A stretch of 64,000 bases of DNA from Progne subis subis (GCA_022316685.1 JAKJHU010000038.1:293384-357383); one strand, 5' to 3'; counted from the stretch's first letter, positions 39,240-54,480 are shown. Numbers and translations: made by a program. The notes: generated by a model not told the origin, from the sequence alone.

Positions 39240-39510
39240 AGAGCGTATGGAGGGATTCAAACGCTCAGTTACCACATCTGTCTCTCTGCATTATCATCAT
39301 TAGAGTGTTTAGATGCAATTTATCTCCCTTTCCATTTGGAAGATTCATGTTTCCTCCTATGATCCGGGCATCCGCCCAACCTTGATGGGTTGTGTCCACA
39401 GGGGAACGCCTTCACTTTGACACCTGCTAGTAGCCATCATCTGCTCAGCAAGCTCTGCTTGGCTTGTTTATGTTTGCAATATTTAGCCAGCCAAGGAAGG
39501 AACCAGTGTA
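39240..39510. promoter_or_regulatory. Candidate conserved non-coding block
   Basis: Non-repetitive and gene-free. It contains a T-box-like TTGACACCT near 39,417, a FOX-like TTGTTTATGTTTGC near 39,465 and a small GC-richer core at 39,360-39,410. The texture fits an enhancer. No alignment is available. Confidence 0.27.
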
Positions 39511-42500
39511 TGTATCTCTGATATGGAAACAGAAGAGGAAACTAGGGGAAAGAAAGAGAAACCTATGTCCACTCTTCCACAGCTGACAGATTTTACAACT
39601 CTGACATACCAAAATTAACAAAGCTGAGCTCTGCTTTTAATTATAAGTAGAGAAGAAGTATGCTGCTGGGTTTAAGGCTATTGTCTAAGGTACAAGAGAT
39701 GAAGAGTGAGTCATTGGCAGTGGCCACAGTCTGACAGTGGACAAATCAACTTCCCCATCCCAAAGTTACTGAAGAAGTTGAATATTTAGATTTCATGTTC
39801 TTTTACACAGGGATCAACTTTTACTAGGTTTTTGCTAGAATCCAGTACCCTGAGGCTCTGATCTCAACGAGGTCATCTGGTTATCATCATAATGCAAGCC
39901 GTCCCATCCATGTCTCTGCCCTCAGGCCTAAATCTTACCAAAAAAACCTGCATGTAGAAAGAAACTGGGGGAAATACCTAGACAGAGGACAGAGAATTTT
40001 TCCTTTGGGTCAAGATTTCTATTATGTTAGAACCAAATTGCTCATTGCTAATTAAGGCATAATGCAGAAAATTGGAGCTGTAATGATTCCTTTTGTCCAG
40101 CTCCCTGGCATTGATGGCAAAATCAAAAAGTGCTAAGTGATCAGAAGGTTCAGAGTATTGTTGTAGTGCATGTTGTCATATCTGAAATCTTCTGGAGATG
40201 CTTATTAAAATATGCTTTCAAGGAAGGCACAAGGATCCCTATTTTCTCAGCCTTCTGCTAGGGAGAACGTAGGAGGGTCTGCACTTGTGCTAAGTCTCAT
40301 CTTACTGGGATGTGTAAGTGGGTGTGATTCCTGCAGTGTGTGTAGGAGTTATCATGCAAGCTTTAATCTAGAAGCTGGCTTGAGCAGACTGTGATGACAC
40401 ATCCAGTTGCAGCATATACAGATGTTAGATACAAAAGAAGTCTAATTTGAATCAGGATATCTGGGTTCTGTTAGCAACTCTGTCATATATTTCCTGTATT
40501 GCTCTAGGCAAGGCATTCAGAGCCTGAGCCAGTCTCCATTTAATTCCACAGCACCCCTTTATCTGGCAGTACTCTGAGCTGGATTAGGCTCCCAGTTTAT
40601 CACTTACCCAAGCTGTCCATATTCCTCAGGGGTATAATCTTACCTGCTCACTCCATAGGTGTCTGATATAGCTTAAACAATTTGCCTCTGAAGTGATTTG
40701 CTACTTAGGCATAGCATGAATATGCAATTGAATTAAATTCTCAATTCAGCAAAAGGCTAAATCTCTAATAAGCTTCAATCAAGTAAACACATACTGGAGA
40801 ATTTCAGGTTCTGTGTCATTATATAGATACTCTTAAAAATTTAAGAAGGTAAATTATTTCATTGGAATTGCTTATGGGCCTAAAATGAAGCATATGTCAA
40901 AGTACTTTGCTCAAGGCCCTATTATCTATCATTAGCCATAGACATATACTTAAAGTTAAACATATCCTTAGGTGTATTGCTCGATTCATCCCTAAAAGCA
41001 TAACCCTGATATGCTTTCTAGCATAGAAAACACATTCGAGCCTAGAAAATACTAAAAGTAATCTATGATTGATTATATGAAATATCAGAAATTATTAGTT
41101 CAATCTTTTTAATAAATCTAAAGAAACAAAGAAAATGTAAGGTCATGTAGCCCATACTAATTTCCAGGAATCTTGGTTACACTATAACCCTTCACTTTTA
41201 CATAACACTGAAAACGCAATACGGATGTGTATTTTGAAGTAATTGTGTTGGTGGTCCCTTCGTGCTTTCTGAACATCTAACAGTTAGCTAAGCAAACACA
41301 CATGACTGATTAAAAGAAGAAAGGGAACTATTTTTACAGGGACCATTAAACTTTAACTGCCATCTGGCAGGGAATGATTAGAGAAGATCAAAATTAAGGC
41401 AGTCAACACAAATACTGTGTGGATACCTCAGGGAATTAATGTGAATAGAAGACGGTGGACTTGTGGCTCTGTTAAGAGACAGACAGAGAAGGAAGTGGTG
41501 AACACATCCTTTATGGCTGCTGCCCTAATGGCCACATTCACAGCAACAGAAGCAGAGAAAGAAGAAATCAAAACCACCTGGGAATTATCAGACGCTTGCT
41601 GTCATAAAAAAAGAAAGTTAAAGGATTATACAAGAGCCACACCATACTTGTTCCCCAACAAGCCAGGAAGGAAACTTTTATTGTGGAGGTGTGTTGCAGT
41701 TGGCAGGTTATCTACTGTCTTTACATAGGCATTTTAAATAGGGTCTGTAATAAATCTTTTAATTGAAAGGCTTTACAGAACACAGACCTGTGGTTGATCT
41801 AACTGAACACTGGATGTCACTATTTATACACACTATTAGTCATTTTAGAGGCACTAAAAATGCAGTCCAGCCATTAATTGGAGCAATCCAGACACATTTT
41901 TAATCAGCTATCTTTAGTTATTGTTGCTCTAGAGATAGCAGTTTCCATGAGCCAAAGCTTCCAAGCTGCCTAGACATGCACCAGTCATTTTCTACAGCTA
42001 CCCAGCTGTGTGCCCTGGCAATGCTGCTGGTAGGTATTCCCCAACAAGTGTCCCATGCCTGACTTCATATCTTAGGGGAAAGATTTGAGGTCTGTATAGA
42101 GAGATAATGGACTGGCTCACTGCAGTGAATCTGTGTTCACTGCAACATCTCAGAGCCGGGACTCTGACCAGGCAGCCTTATAACTTTGCTGTGATGGCTG
42201 GTAAGAAACAATCAAAATACAACTCACCCTAAAGTGCAACAGCCCTCCCATGAGGCAGTTCCTGGTCTGACTGTGCTGGAGAAGGTTCTACTCCACCCAC
42301 CATGAGCTACTGGGTCAGAAAACCTGTGATCTCTCAAGCATATATGCCTTGAAGTTTTTCATTCCCTGGCACTAATAACATACCACACTGCTGCCTTCAC
42401 CTGAGGGTGTTTTCTCAGGTATACAATTATTATGAGGGAGCACTTTTAGGAGACTTATCTTCCCTTATCCCTAGAGAAGACAGAAAAAAGAAAATCAAAG

Positions 42501-45500
42501 TATCTCTGAGTCCAAGTGGTATGAAAAAAAAATCAGTGCAGACAGCCCACAATGTCAGGTTAGCTTCTAAAAAGACTAAAGACAGAAGACAGGTGAGAGG
42601 ACATAAAGCTTAGTTACAATTGATGAGTAATGTACTGTGAAATGAGGCTTATTTTTTGTTTCTTGAGCTCAGTACAGTATTTTGAAGTTATTAATAGCAT
42701 GGGAGAAGCACAAAAAGTATGCTTCAAAGCCTATTAAGTCTTGTCAACTGTACCAAATTTCATAAACATGCTAAACAACAAAATGATCAGAAATGTACAC
42801 ATTACTACTCTGAAATATACAGTCAGTAGAAATGTTTGGTTATTTTAGACCTTGATTCCCAAGAGAATATTTCAATGTACTCATGTGTCTACTTGTCACT
42901 CTGCATTCTTGAAATGCTAGGACTCTAAAAAACTTTTGACTCTTCTGCGATTCTTAGATTCAGCATTTTTTAGAAAGAAGTAAAATGCAACTAAAAACAG
43001 CCTTAGGCAGTTTTTGCTAGTAAAGAGAACAAATGAAAATACCATTCCTGATTTGCAAAATTATATTTCTATGCGCAACATGTGAACCAAGGTGCTTCTA
43101 GTGCTATTCAGCCAAAATACTATAGGTATCAAGGGGGTTGCATTTTTTGGTTTATTTTCCACAGAATCTGCCTGCACAATGGAATATCTAAGAGTCAGAA
43201 ATTATGACTGGAAACACATGGCTGGAAATTATGTACCCTGAATCTTATTTTGTTCCAAACAGTATTTTCTGAGGCAAAATATTACTTTGCTTAACTACAA
43301 AGTTGTATTTTAAAATTTGAGCATAGTGGGCTGTTGAATTGAGGCTTATGAAGATGTTTTGCTCTTTCCTAAGCTATTTCTAGCCTTTATACAATAACAG
43401 TGTAATTCTGCTAACACAAGTAATCTGTTCAGGAGGCGAAACAGCACTCAAGATACAATATACTAATATGATACTAACGTGATATGTATAATATATCAAT
43501 ACAATATAATCTATCTTATATAGAGTATTGTATAGACTAGTAAGCAGTATGAACGTTGTTGTACATATGTGCCATTTTACAAATGGGTGGAGGCAGAATA
43601 TGCCTTACACAAAAATCTGTTGAGAACCCAGAAAGGTTGCAAAAGGCAATGCTCTATCATTCTCTCCTCAGAATATACTACAGACACAAGCAGTGAAAAG
43701 GCACCTGAAAAAAGCAGCCCAGCTCTGGTAAACTTGTGCAGTTCGTTGTCCCAGCTTTGATGCAGTAAGCTGTTAAGTCCGCTCCAAGTATATAACAGCC
43801 TATGGCTCACTCCTGTGAACAAGGTGCAGAGCATTCATTCTCCACATGCAAAATTCCAAGCACTGTGCCAAACTCTAAGAGAAATACAGTAGACATTTGT
43901 TGATTTTTTTTTTTTTTTAATAATACCCACAAGCATCTACAGATGTGATCCCATGTAATGAAGCATGTGGCCTTAAGCTGGAATTATTTGCAAACAGCAG
44001 GATCTCCTGGCAAGAGAGATGGCACTTGCTGTGTTATGAAAGCTGTCCCTCTAAAACCATGTTTGGTTAGCACCTATGCCCTGTTGAAATTGGCATAGAT
44101 AATTCTGAGTGGGAAAAATGCCAACACGACAGATGGGAATGAATACAGGCATGCCAGAGAACCAGGATGTTCATTGAGTCTGACTATTAGGGACAGAGTC
44201 CTTTCCAAGAATTTAGAAACGGCAGGCTGTCCAGGGTTTCTCTACTATAGGTATGAAACGTGAGAATATATGATCTCTTTTGTAACTATGAACAAAACCA
44301 ACTATAGTCATTTAAAAATAGCTCATCTGAGCCATACAAAGCATGACAGTAGGCAGCTGAATTAGAGCAACCTTTTCCTCTGGATTCAGAATGGCACCAG
44401 GTCCTAGAGGGCAGAACCTGTACACCAGAGTGAAAAGGATTCCACAAGTTTTCTGCTAAGTGGTTCAGACTGAAAAGCTTTCAGATGATGATGAATATTG
44501 TCCATTTGTACACGGCCTTGCAGGCTGTGAGCCCAAAGAAATTTGCAGGGGTATGAGAATCTAAACTCAGCTGAGAGGTGTGTCATTTACAATTAGATGA
44601 ATCTTGCATGTTTTAATGGGCTGTAGTCCCATCTCCCCTCCAACCAGGGATCATCAACTGGAAGTAGAGCCTCTGTGAAGAAGGGAAGGCAAAGTCCTTC
44701 TGCTGCAGTCCTGTGTTCCCAGCTTTTGTTCTCTTCGTGGCACAAATAGCCATAACAGATAAGTTATCCAAAACACAAATTTAGTCTCCAAACAAGGTTT
44801 ACTAATTCCTGTGGGTTTTTTCCAACCACTGAACAGCTACATTTCCTATTTCTCTTTTCAGATTATGAACAGCCAAAATATATTACCCAAAAAGACTTGT
44901 CTAGGATCATTTATATAATTCTGGGAAACAGGAAAAACAACAAATCTAATAAAAATGTTTAATTATTTATGTTTAAAAACTAAGAATTTGTTGTTGGTAT
45001 TTTTCCTGCGCAAAAAGCCTGTACTTCCAGAAGAGCCCACTAAGAATACATTCCTCCATTTTGGATTTCTTCAACTTCAGCTATGAAAATTTATGGAAAA
45101 GAACTTCCGAAAAACTTCTGAAAAAATGTCTCTAATTTAGGCAAACCCTTGGCTGTCTGGGCTGTGTATTACAAGAAAGGTGTTAAAATTGGATTGCTCA
45201 TGTTGTGCTCTAACCAGTGAAAACAATAGTGTCAGCTTACAGCTGAATTTTTTTTCTGTTCAAAAGGTGTTTAGTACTGTTAGTAGCATAAAAAGCATTG
45301 CTGAATTTATTTTCATTTAATCCAGTGATATTTTGTAATCTTGAAATCCACATATGTGTTATCCCACATGACCGTTTGAACTGACTGACCTTTTCAGGTA
45401 TGGGCTGTTTTTTGCAACACAGCCTTGAGGAATATCATGAGTCATCTGAGTAAGAAAACTTTATTAAATGAGTTTATGTTCTAAAGTAATACATGGAGAG

Positions 45501-45768
45501 GTATATTTATCCTAAATGTTCTAATCGTCTGTGCATTTATAAAAATGACTTTGATTACACATCAGTGGGTTGTTTTATTACAGCTTTTCCTCAAAAATCA
45601 ATTTCCAGAAAATTTTGGGTACATACATAATAGTATTTTTTAAACACATGAGAGTTCACCCTGAATGTGGCAATTCTGACACACGGTGTAATAGATGTGA
45701 AGCGTAAAGTGAAACTATTAATGAACCTGACATTTCCTTCCACTTTAAGTTACATTGCAAAGGTTAAT
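39511..45768. other. Intergenic DNA without recognisable genes
   Basis: No gene is recognised. Bases 41,800-41,960 contain homeodomain-type words (GCCATTAATTGGAGC, TTTTAATCAGC) and could be another regulatory element. An exact 6-bp inverted repeat CTGCCA-TC-TGGCAG lies near 41,360. Bases 43,450-43,540 are extremely A/T-rich with many TATA-like words. Confidence 0.5.
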
Positions 45769-45827
45769 GGTTGGACTCAATAATTTCTGAGGTCTTTTCC
45801 AACTTAAAAAATTCTATGATTGTATGA
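45769..45827 (+). mobile_element. CR1 LINE 3'-end fragment
   Basis: The segment begins GGTTGGACTC, continues TCTGAGGTCTTTTCCAACTT, and ends with the octamer-like repeats ATTCTATGAT TGTATGA. This is the diagnostic 3' end of chicken repeat 1 (CR1), the main avian LINE, whose tail is built of ATTCTATG-type 8-mers rather than poly(A). It is strongly 5'-truncated, about 60 bp, as most CR1 copies are. It is one of the best clues that the window is avian or at least sauropsid. Confidence 0.75.
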
Positions 45828-48719
45828 AATACAAGTTACATTAAAATAGGGAATCATAATTTCATAGACAAATTAAAATCTTTGCTGACATATAAAATTA
45901 ATTTTAAAAGTACAATCCACAAAGTGGATTGTCTTCCACCTTGTGACATTCTGGGTTTTACAAAAGGCTAGGTGTATTTTTAATGTTTGCACTGTTGTAC
46001 AGCATCATAAAAATAACCAGTAGAACCTGAATGCTGGACAATAGGGATTGTTAGCCAGAGGGAAAACAGCTCTACCAGTCTTTTCTGGCAAGGTTCCTCG
46101 GAGCCTTGATGTCACTTGTCACCAGAATCCAATAGCTTGGGTGAAGATGAGTACGCCTCTTTTCCATGCTGAATTTCTGCTGAAGCAGAATGTTTTTCCT
46201 CTTTACAACATCCCCTTTTGACATATAGAGGCTATGGTGTAGAAGACCCTACTTATATAATCACTGTGATGTTTAAGCCAGATCTTAAAGATCCAAAAAT
46301 TACATGGTAAGTATTATCATTATTTCCCATTCAAATTGCATGAATGTTCCCAACAATTCTCACACATTCCAAATCTTGCCTAGTGTGAATATGGTATGAT
46401 GTATGGTATGATGTGAATATGGTATGATCCATTTCTAGGACTCAGGTGTTAAAATAATCAATGGTCTGTTGAGCAGAATGCTCAACAGCCTAAGTTAGCT
46501 CTACTTTTTAATTGCATCCTGCTCTCTATTGAAAGAAGCCATTGAGACTATAAAAAAACAAATTTAGAAAAAAAAAATTGCTTGGGTAAGTACTCTCAGG
46601 GTCAAAGATCACTGAAGAGACAGTTTCTCCCTTTCCCTTGTAAAGAAGAAGCTTACCTTTTTGAGAAAAATCTTTATTGTCTATATTCCTATGAAGCATC
46701 TCTTATAATCCAGCCAACTCTGCAATTAAACAACATTCCTTACGTCAAAGTTGGCCAACTACTAATAATCAGTGAGGTAAACAGGTATTAAAAGAGTGCT
46801 ACCAAGAGAATTTCTCCTTAAAGCAGAGCCATCTGATAATGGCTTTATTCCTTCTTCCCAGAGCAAAAATTGTTTCAATACTCTGGAGCGTATTAATTCT
46901 GCTCTCTATATATTTTATTTCCTCAAGCCATTGCTCCAGTTCTATGAGTCCTGAATGGGAAGATTCAGGACAGCTGTGAATGGAAGAGGTAGAACTGAAA
47001 CATGGCCCAGGCTCTCAAAAGCACTGAAAACCCCTGACTTTGTAAATCAATATCAATCAATGCCCTGCAAAGTACATCATAAATCTGGATGTTCAAGAGA
47101 GATAACCCTGAGGTAATACACCTTAAGTTTTAAAATATTTCACAAACATTAGGATAATGTCAGGAGGCCTTTGATCCAATTTCATGCTTTGGGGGTCTTC
47201 CAACAATTAAGAGTTATTGGAATATATTGGTTTTCTAGACACATCTCCTCTTCAAAACAGATTTAAAAAAAAAGACTAGTGTGAGTGTGTGTCATGTTTT
47301 GAGGTAATAATCCTCTGCTGGGAGATAAAATTTAACCTGAAGGAATAGGTTTCGATCTAGCAGCAGAATATTTTACTTAGGCTTTGGACAATGGGGTTTC
47401 TCTTAACTAGCCAAGATTTCTCCTTCGGCAAATACAGAACATTTAGATACAGACATTCACCTTTTATAAGTTATTCATAATAAATGTTGAATTCTAGCAG
47501 AACTTCCAGTGCAAAGCACTCAGGACATGCTCATTTATTTAGCATTGCACAGGATCGTTCAACTGAACCAGTGTGCAACTACCATCATCTGTCTGTACCT
47601 GGAGGAAAACCAACCCATATCTATCAGGCAGGCTTATGCGTATTGTGCCCAGTTACCTAATTACGTGCTCTCTGGACAGATATGAGGCTTGATAGCACCA
47701 GAAAAATGCCATTTATATTCAACATCCATTCTGCTGATAATTGTGTGTGGTAACATTCAGAGCCTGATATGTGTAGATATTTTCACTCATTTCAAGGTTA
47801 TAAAGTGAAAACTCATGTCACTGTAGAACTGATGCACTGTATGGTGAATGTAGGAAATGAACTGCTTGGCAGTGAGGGTGAAACAGAAGTTGCTTTTCTA
47901 AAAATAAGGACAGAAAGACTGGGAGAAGCTTTAAGGTTCCAGGAGAAGTTTTTAGAAATCTTGGAAAAATTGGGATGACCCTTTCCTTTCTGGGAAAGGA
48001 GAAGGCCATACTGGTGGAACCACAGCTAGTGGTCACTTGCTGTTCTTACTGCTCTGACACAAACCTGGCTTGGCAGCAGGGAATTGTAAGGCCACAGGAG
48101 CTGTGGGAGAGGACTGGACCGGCTCTTCAGGCATCACGTACTGCAAACATCTGCACTCTATCTTCTTTGCCGGAGGCAAAATGGGGAGGAAACATCTTCT
48201 GGCATCTTTGGGTACTGCCCACATGCATAACTGGTCCTGACACGGACAGACAATTGGAAAACTGGGAACCTGCTCTAAAAGACTTTCAGAAATGTGGTGG
48301 GCAACTACAAATTACACAGTCTTTAGTGCGCTGATGCTCTTCCTTGGTGACCTACCAGCAGGTCAGCCACAGGACAGGAAATGGTGTGAGATTAACAAGC
48401 GTTTCTTTATGAAGGTCTGCTTGAATTAAACTCAGCCTGGCCCCCAGAGATCAGTTACAGCTCTTCAAAATCCTCCTGAAAGGAACAGCTGAACCGGATT
48501 CAAAATACAGTATCAGATGTTACGTCTTAAAAGCAACAATAAACCAGTGCTTAACAGTGTTTTTTGTTATAAATAAATACTATTCAAATAATCTATGTTT
48601 TATTTACTTAATTGTTAAGTAATTCCATTAAGATTGTTAATGCTATTTCTATATAAAGAATTTGCCTTATTCCTGTTTTAATACTGAGTTATCACTTTAT
48701 TTACTTGTTTGTTAATTAA
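45828..48719. other. Intergenic DNA with a GC-richer part at 47,850-48,480
   Basis: No gene is recognised. In the GC-richer part two plus-strand open stretches (47,769-47,978 and 47,975-48,334) overlap by four bases at ATGA. Neither product (69 and 119 codons) resembles a family I know, and a bacterial-type overlap has no meaning here. They might be remnants of an old element adjacent to the LTR-like block that follows. Confidence 0.45.
46385..46428. repeat. Tandem duplication, 28-bp period
   Basis: The 16-mer GTGAATATGGTATGAT occurs at 46,385-46,400 and again at 46,413-46,428, with GTATGGTATGAT between. The word GGTATGAT therefore occurs three times. Confidence 0.85.
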
Positions 48720-49170
48720 GAATTCACCTTATTACCTGTATCTCTGCTCCCATTCGCCGGATAGTGTCTGAATATGCAAATAAAAAGAACACTGGAATTC
48801 TGGGAACAACCCAAGAACAAGAGACTCTAAAAAGCAGGGAGCCAAAGTAAAATCCAGGACTGTAGTCACATTTTAGACTAGTGCAAGAAGTACGGGGGTC
48901 CACCGAAGCAGCTTTATTTAGTCGCCGTGACCTGAGAAGGAGTCCCCCATCGCTGGATGACCCCTGATCAGCGACGCAAAGCGGACTCCCCGGCAAGGGG
49001 AAAAGCCCGTGAGGGGGGGTGGGAGTCCCCAGCTTTGCTGTGAAGCGAAGCTGTGTGTACCTCCTCCTCCGTGTTGCCAAGGGAGCAAGCAAGCTCTCCC
49101 CCAAGGCCAAGCTTGATAATAAAGAAACATACAAAACCAGCAAGTCTCTGACTCTTTTTTTTTTCCAGAA
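48720..49170. mobile_element. Possible solo LTR of an old endogenous retrovirus
   Basis: This is an abruptly GC-richer, CpG-containing block inside AT-rich DNA. It carries features common in LTRs: an octamer ATGCAAAT (48,774-48,781), AATAAA-type signals in both orientations (minus at 48,913-48,918, plus at about 49,112), and two consensus NF-kB-like decamers (48,939-48,948 and 49,021-49,030). An imperfect hairpin (AGCTTTGC...GCGAAGCT) lies at about 49,031-49,052. I could not define TG...CA ends or a target-site duplication, and there is no gag, pol or env nearby. Orientation is uncertain. An alternative is an unrelated regulatory island or a first exon. Confidence 0.3.
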
Positions 49171-50639
49171 CAATTTTGACACTGTTGACAACAAATGGCT
49201 TATGAACACACTTTTTACAAAACATTCTGGGGTGGGAATTGTGAAAGAAAAGGGTTTCTATTTAATGTGGTTTTGAATCCATGTGACTTTGTGCTGTGTG
49301 TACACAGAAGTGTAATTTCCACTTTCTTCTCTATTCATGAGAGCTGGGGGAAGATTTGTTTCATGCCTGGAGGTCCCAAGGAGAAAGCACATCTCCAACT
49401 GCTGCTCTTCCTTCCATGAAGGAGGAAATTTCTTTGTTGCAGACATCCTGCTGGCTACTGCACTTCCTAAGGTGAAGTACCCATCTTCAGAAATGGGATA
49501 CTCTGAATGTCACTGAATGTACAGCAGCATGTCCCATTGAAGTCATTCCAATGCTACAGCATTAGCCTTTGCTTTATGGTTTTATTCATGGTGATGGAAA
49601 TACTTATTCCCAAAATAGCATATGGATTGAATTTTTTTTTATTTTTAGGTGAAAGTTCTGCCTAACCTCTAAAAGGGTTTGCCATTGATATTTCTTAGTG
49701 CTTGTCTACAGAAGAACCATGTGGCAGACACTGCAGATCGCCCATGCAGATCTAAAAGATGTAAGATGTGAAAAGAAAAAAAAACAAAACCAAAACGAAA
49801 CAAACAAACAAAAAAACCCCCCAAACCCCACTGGCTTATAACCTTTTTTGTTGGCCTTTACAGACTGACTTTTTACTGCTCTATTACTAAGACTCTGGAT
49901 GCACACTGGAACCAAACCAAGCTTGATGCTGGATTGAGGCAGGAGCTGGAAAATTCAAATTGTACTGCTGTACCTTTGGACCTACAACTGAGTACACTTC
50001 CCCTGTACCTAAGGATCAGAAGACACTGCGCTGTATGTTATAAAAGCAACATTATGGTGAACGTTGGTACGTAGCTGTTGAAAGCACCTATTGATCATGT
50101 TTGTTTGGGGAGATGTTCAAGTTGCTGATATGGAGCATGTGTCAGCTTTGTGGCACCTGTGGTTTAACCAGTGACAGCAACATCAATTGTCCTGTGTCTG
50201 CAGGAGCCCAGCAGCCATCCTGAGACCGTTCCCATCCCTAAATACAGCACACACAGCCCCTTACTTGGTCCATTGGAGATCGTTTGCAGCACACGATTTT
50301 AGAATGTTTTTATGGCAGATTGCATCAAATGAAAATCGTACAACTTAAATAAATGTTTCCCAGTGTTTTACTCACTGCGTCGATTTTTCAGCATCTTTAC
50401 TAGTTGGCACTAATACCACGTACAATAGCAAATGACCATTAAAATAACGATCCCGTTATCAAATGAAAAACATCAAAGCACATGTAAGCGATTAAAACGG
50501 GAATCTCGGGAACACATGCTCAGCTCAGTGAAGATAATCCTATTTCGGTTAATCTTGATGTAAAAGGATTCTTTCGTTACTTGGGCGTGAATCTGCTCAT
50601 CGTGCAGAAATGACTAATTGAACAGTAGGGGCTTTTTGC
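49171..50639. other. Intergenic DNA upstream of ATP5MC3
   Basis: No gene is seen. It contains the A/C-rich tract at 49,771 and otherwise ordinary sequence, ending where GC content rises sharply at about 50,640. Confidence 0.6.
49771..49830. repeat. A/C-rich simple sequence
   Basis: A-runs separated by single C or G, then CAAA-type units, then C-runs. It is similar in style to the tracts at 877, 31,810 and 37,434. Confidence 0.85.
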
Positions 50640-50863
50640 ACCCAGCAGGTATCCTCGGACGCGTCCCGTGTCCCTACCCGAGGCGAGCCGCGGGGAGGGG
50701 ACGCGTACACCGCCACCTGGACATTGACACCGCCACTGACGGCGCCCTCGCGGTGCCACCCTCAGGGCGGAACCGCCCCGCGCGCGGCGGGCGCGCTGCG
50801 GCTGCGCGGGAAAGCGGCGCGCGCCCCACGCCCCCCGCCGCCGCCAATGGCGCCGGCACAAAG

Positions 50864-50872
50864 TGACCTTGG
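50864..50872 (-). promoter_or_regulatory. ERR-type response element
   Basis: The minus strand reads CCAAGGTCA, an extended nuclear-receptor half-site of the type bound by ERR-alpha (consensus TNAAGGTCA, with the first base differing). It lies about 40 bp upstream of the NRF-1-like site. Confidence 0.5.
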
Positions 50873-50905
50873 CCGCGCCCCGCCCCTTCCGCCGCCCGGC
50901 CCCGC

Positions 50906-50917
50906 CGCGCCTGCGCA
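50906..50917 (+). promoter_or_regulatory. NRF-1-like site
   Basis: CGCGCCTGCGCA matches the NRF-1 consensus YGCGCAYGCGCR at all but one position. Such sites often sit at or just before the start in CpG-island promoters of mitochondrial genes. Confidence 0.5.
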
Positions 50918-50919
50918 CA

Positions 50920-50968
50920 GCCGGCTCTGCCCGCCCCCCCCCGTCGGCCCGAGCGCGGCACCGCAGCG
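50920..50968 (+). other. ATP5MC3: ATP5MC3 5' non-coding exon 1 (approximate start)
   Basis: A donor GCG|GTGAGAG at 50,969 and an acceptor with a long pyrimidine tract (ending CCGCAG at 51,049) define an 81-base intron within the 5' leader. Exon 1 therefore ends at 50,968. There is no upstream ATG between the NRF-1-like site and the donor. The 5' boundary is a guess. If the intron is not used, the leader simply runs through to the ATG. Confidence 0.55.
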
Positions 50969-51088
50969 GTGAGAGCCGCGCCACTCGCGCCATCCGCGCC
51001 CATCGCCGCCCCCGCCCGCCGCACCCTCACCCTCTCCCTCTCTCCGCAGAGACGCCGGATCGTGATCCCCGGGACGCCGCCCGCTAAG

Positions 51089-54199
<3,111 letters not shown>

Positions 54200-54480
54200 A
54201 TGGAGATCTGCCTGTAATATTGGCATTGGAATGTAACTGCATTTTATGGGACTCCCAAAATGTTGGTGTCATGGAAATTGATGCTATTTCCAAAGTCATT
54301 TCATTAAAGATGACAACTTTAACTGTCAACTCGTTGCCTTCATTTATTGTCTTTCTCGCTAGGATATCTGAAAGATGGCATTTATAATTCAGCCTCCATG
54401 GATTACTCCTGATAATGACATTGTATAGAACCCTTCTGTCAAACATTTTATTTAATAAAATTAATGTAGCATATACTTGA
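54200..54480 (+). other. ATP5MC3: ATP5MC3 3' untranslated region
   Basis: Follows the TGA directly. The AATAAA at 54,454-54,459 predicts cleavage at about 54,470-54,485, a UTR of about 0.28 kb. A further AATAAA near 54,887 could serve a longer form. Confidence 0.75.
54454..54459 (+). terminator. ATP5MC3: Poly(A) signal AATAAA of ATP5MC3
   Basis: A canonical hexamer 255 bases after the stop codon, within an A/T-rich stretch. It is the first AATAAA downstream of the stop. Confidence 0.75.

Larger units (their letters stand above)
50640..50968 (+). promoter_or_regulatory. ATP5MC3: ATP5MC3 CpG-island promoter
   Basis: GC and CpG density jump here and stay high to about 51,450. There is no TATA box at a useful distance. 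In order the sequence holds a CCAAT box (50,844-50,848), an oestrogen-related-receptor-type TGACCTTGG (50,864-50,872, minus-strand CCAAGGTCA), an ETS/GABP-type CCTTCCGCC (50,885-50,893) and an NRF-1-like CGCGCCTGCGCA (50,906-50,917, one mismatch to YGCGCAYGCGCR). ERR, GABP (NRF-2) and NRF-1 are the known regulators of nuclear genes for oxidative phosphorylation, so the set fits the gene. The transcription start is not directly visible; I place it between about 50,900 and 50,950. Confidence 0.8.

Noticed and set aside
41357..41370. CTGCCATCTGGCAG as a CTCF site
   Set aside because: It matches 12 of 14, but the final TGG of the core is broken. It is better described as a simple 6-bp inverted repeat.
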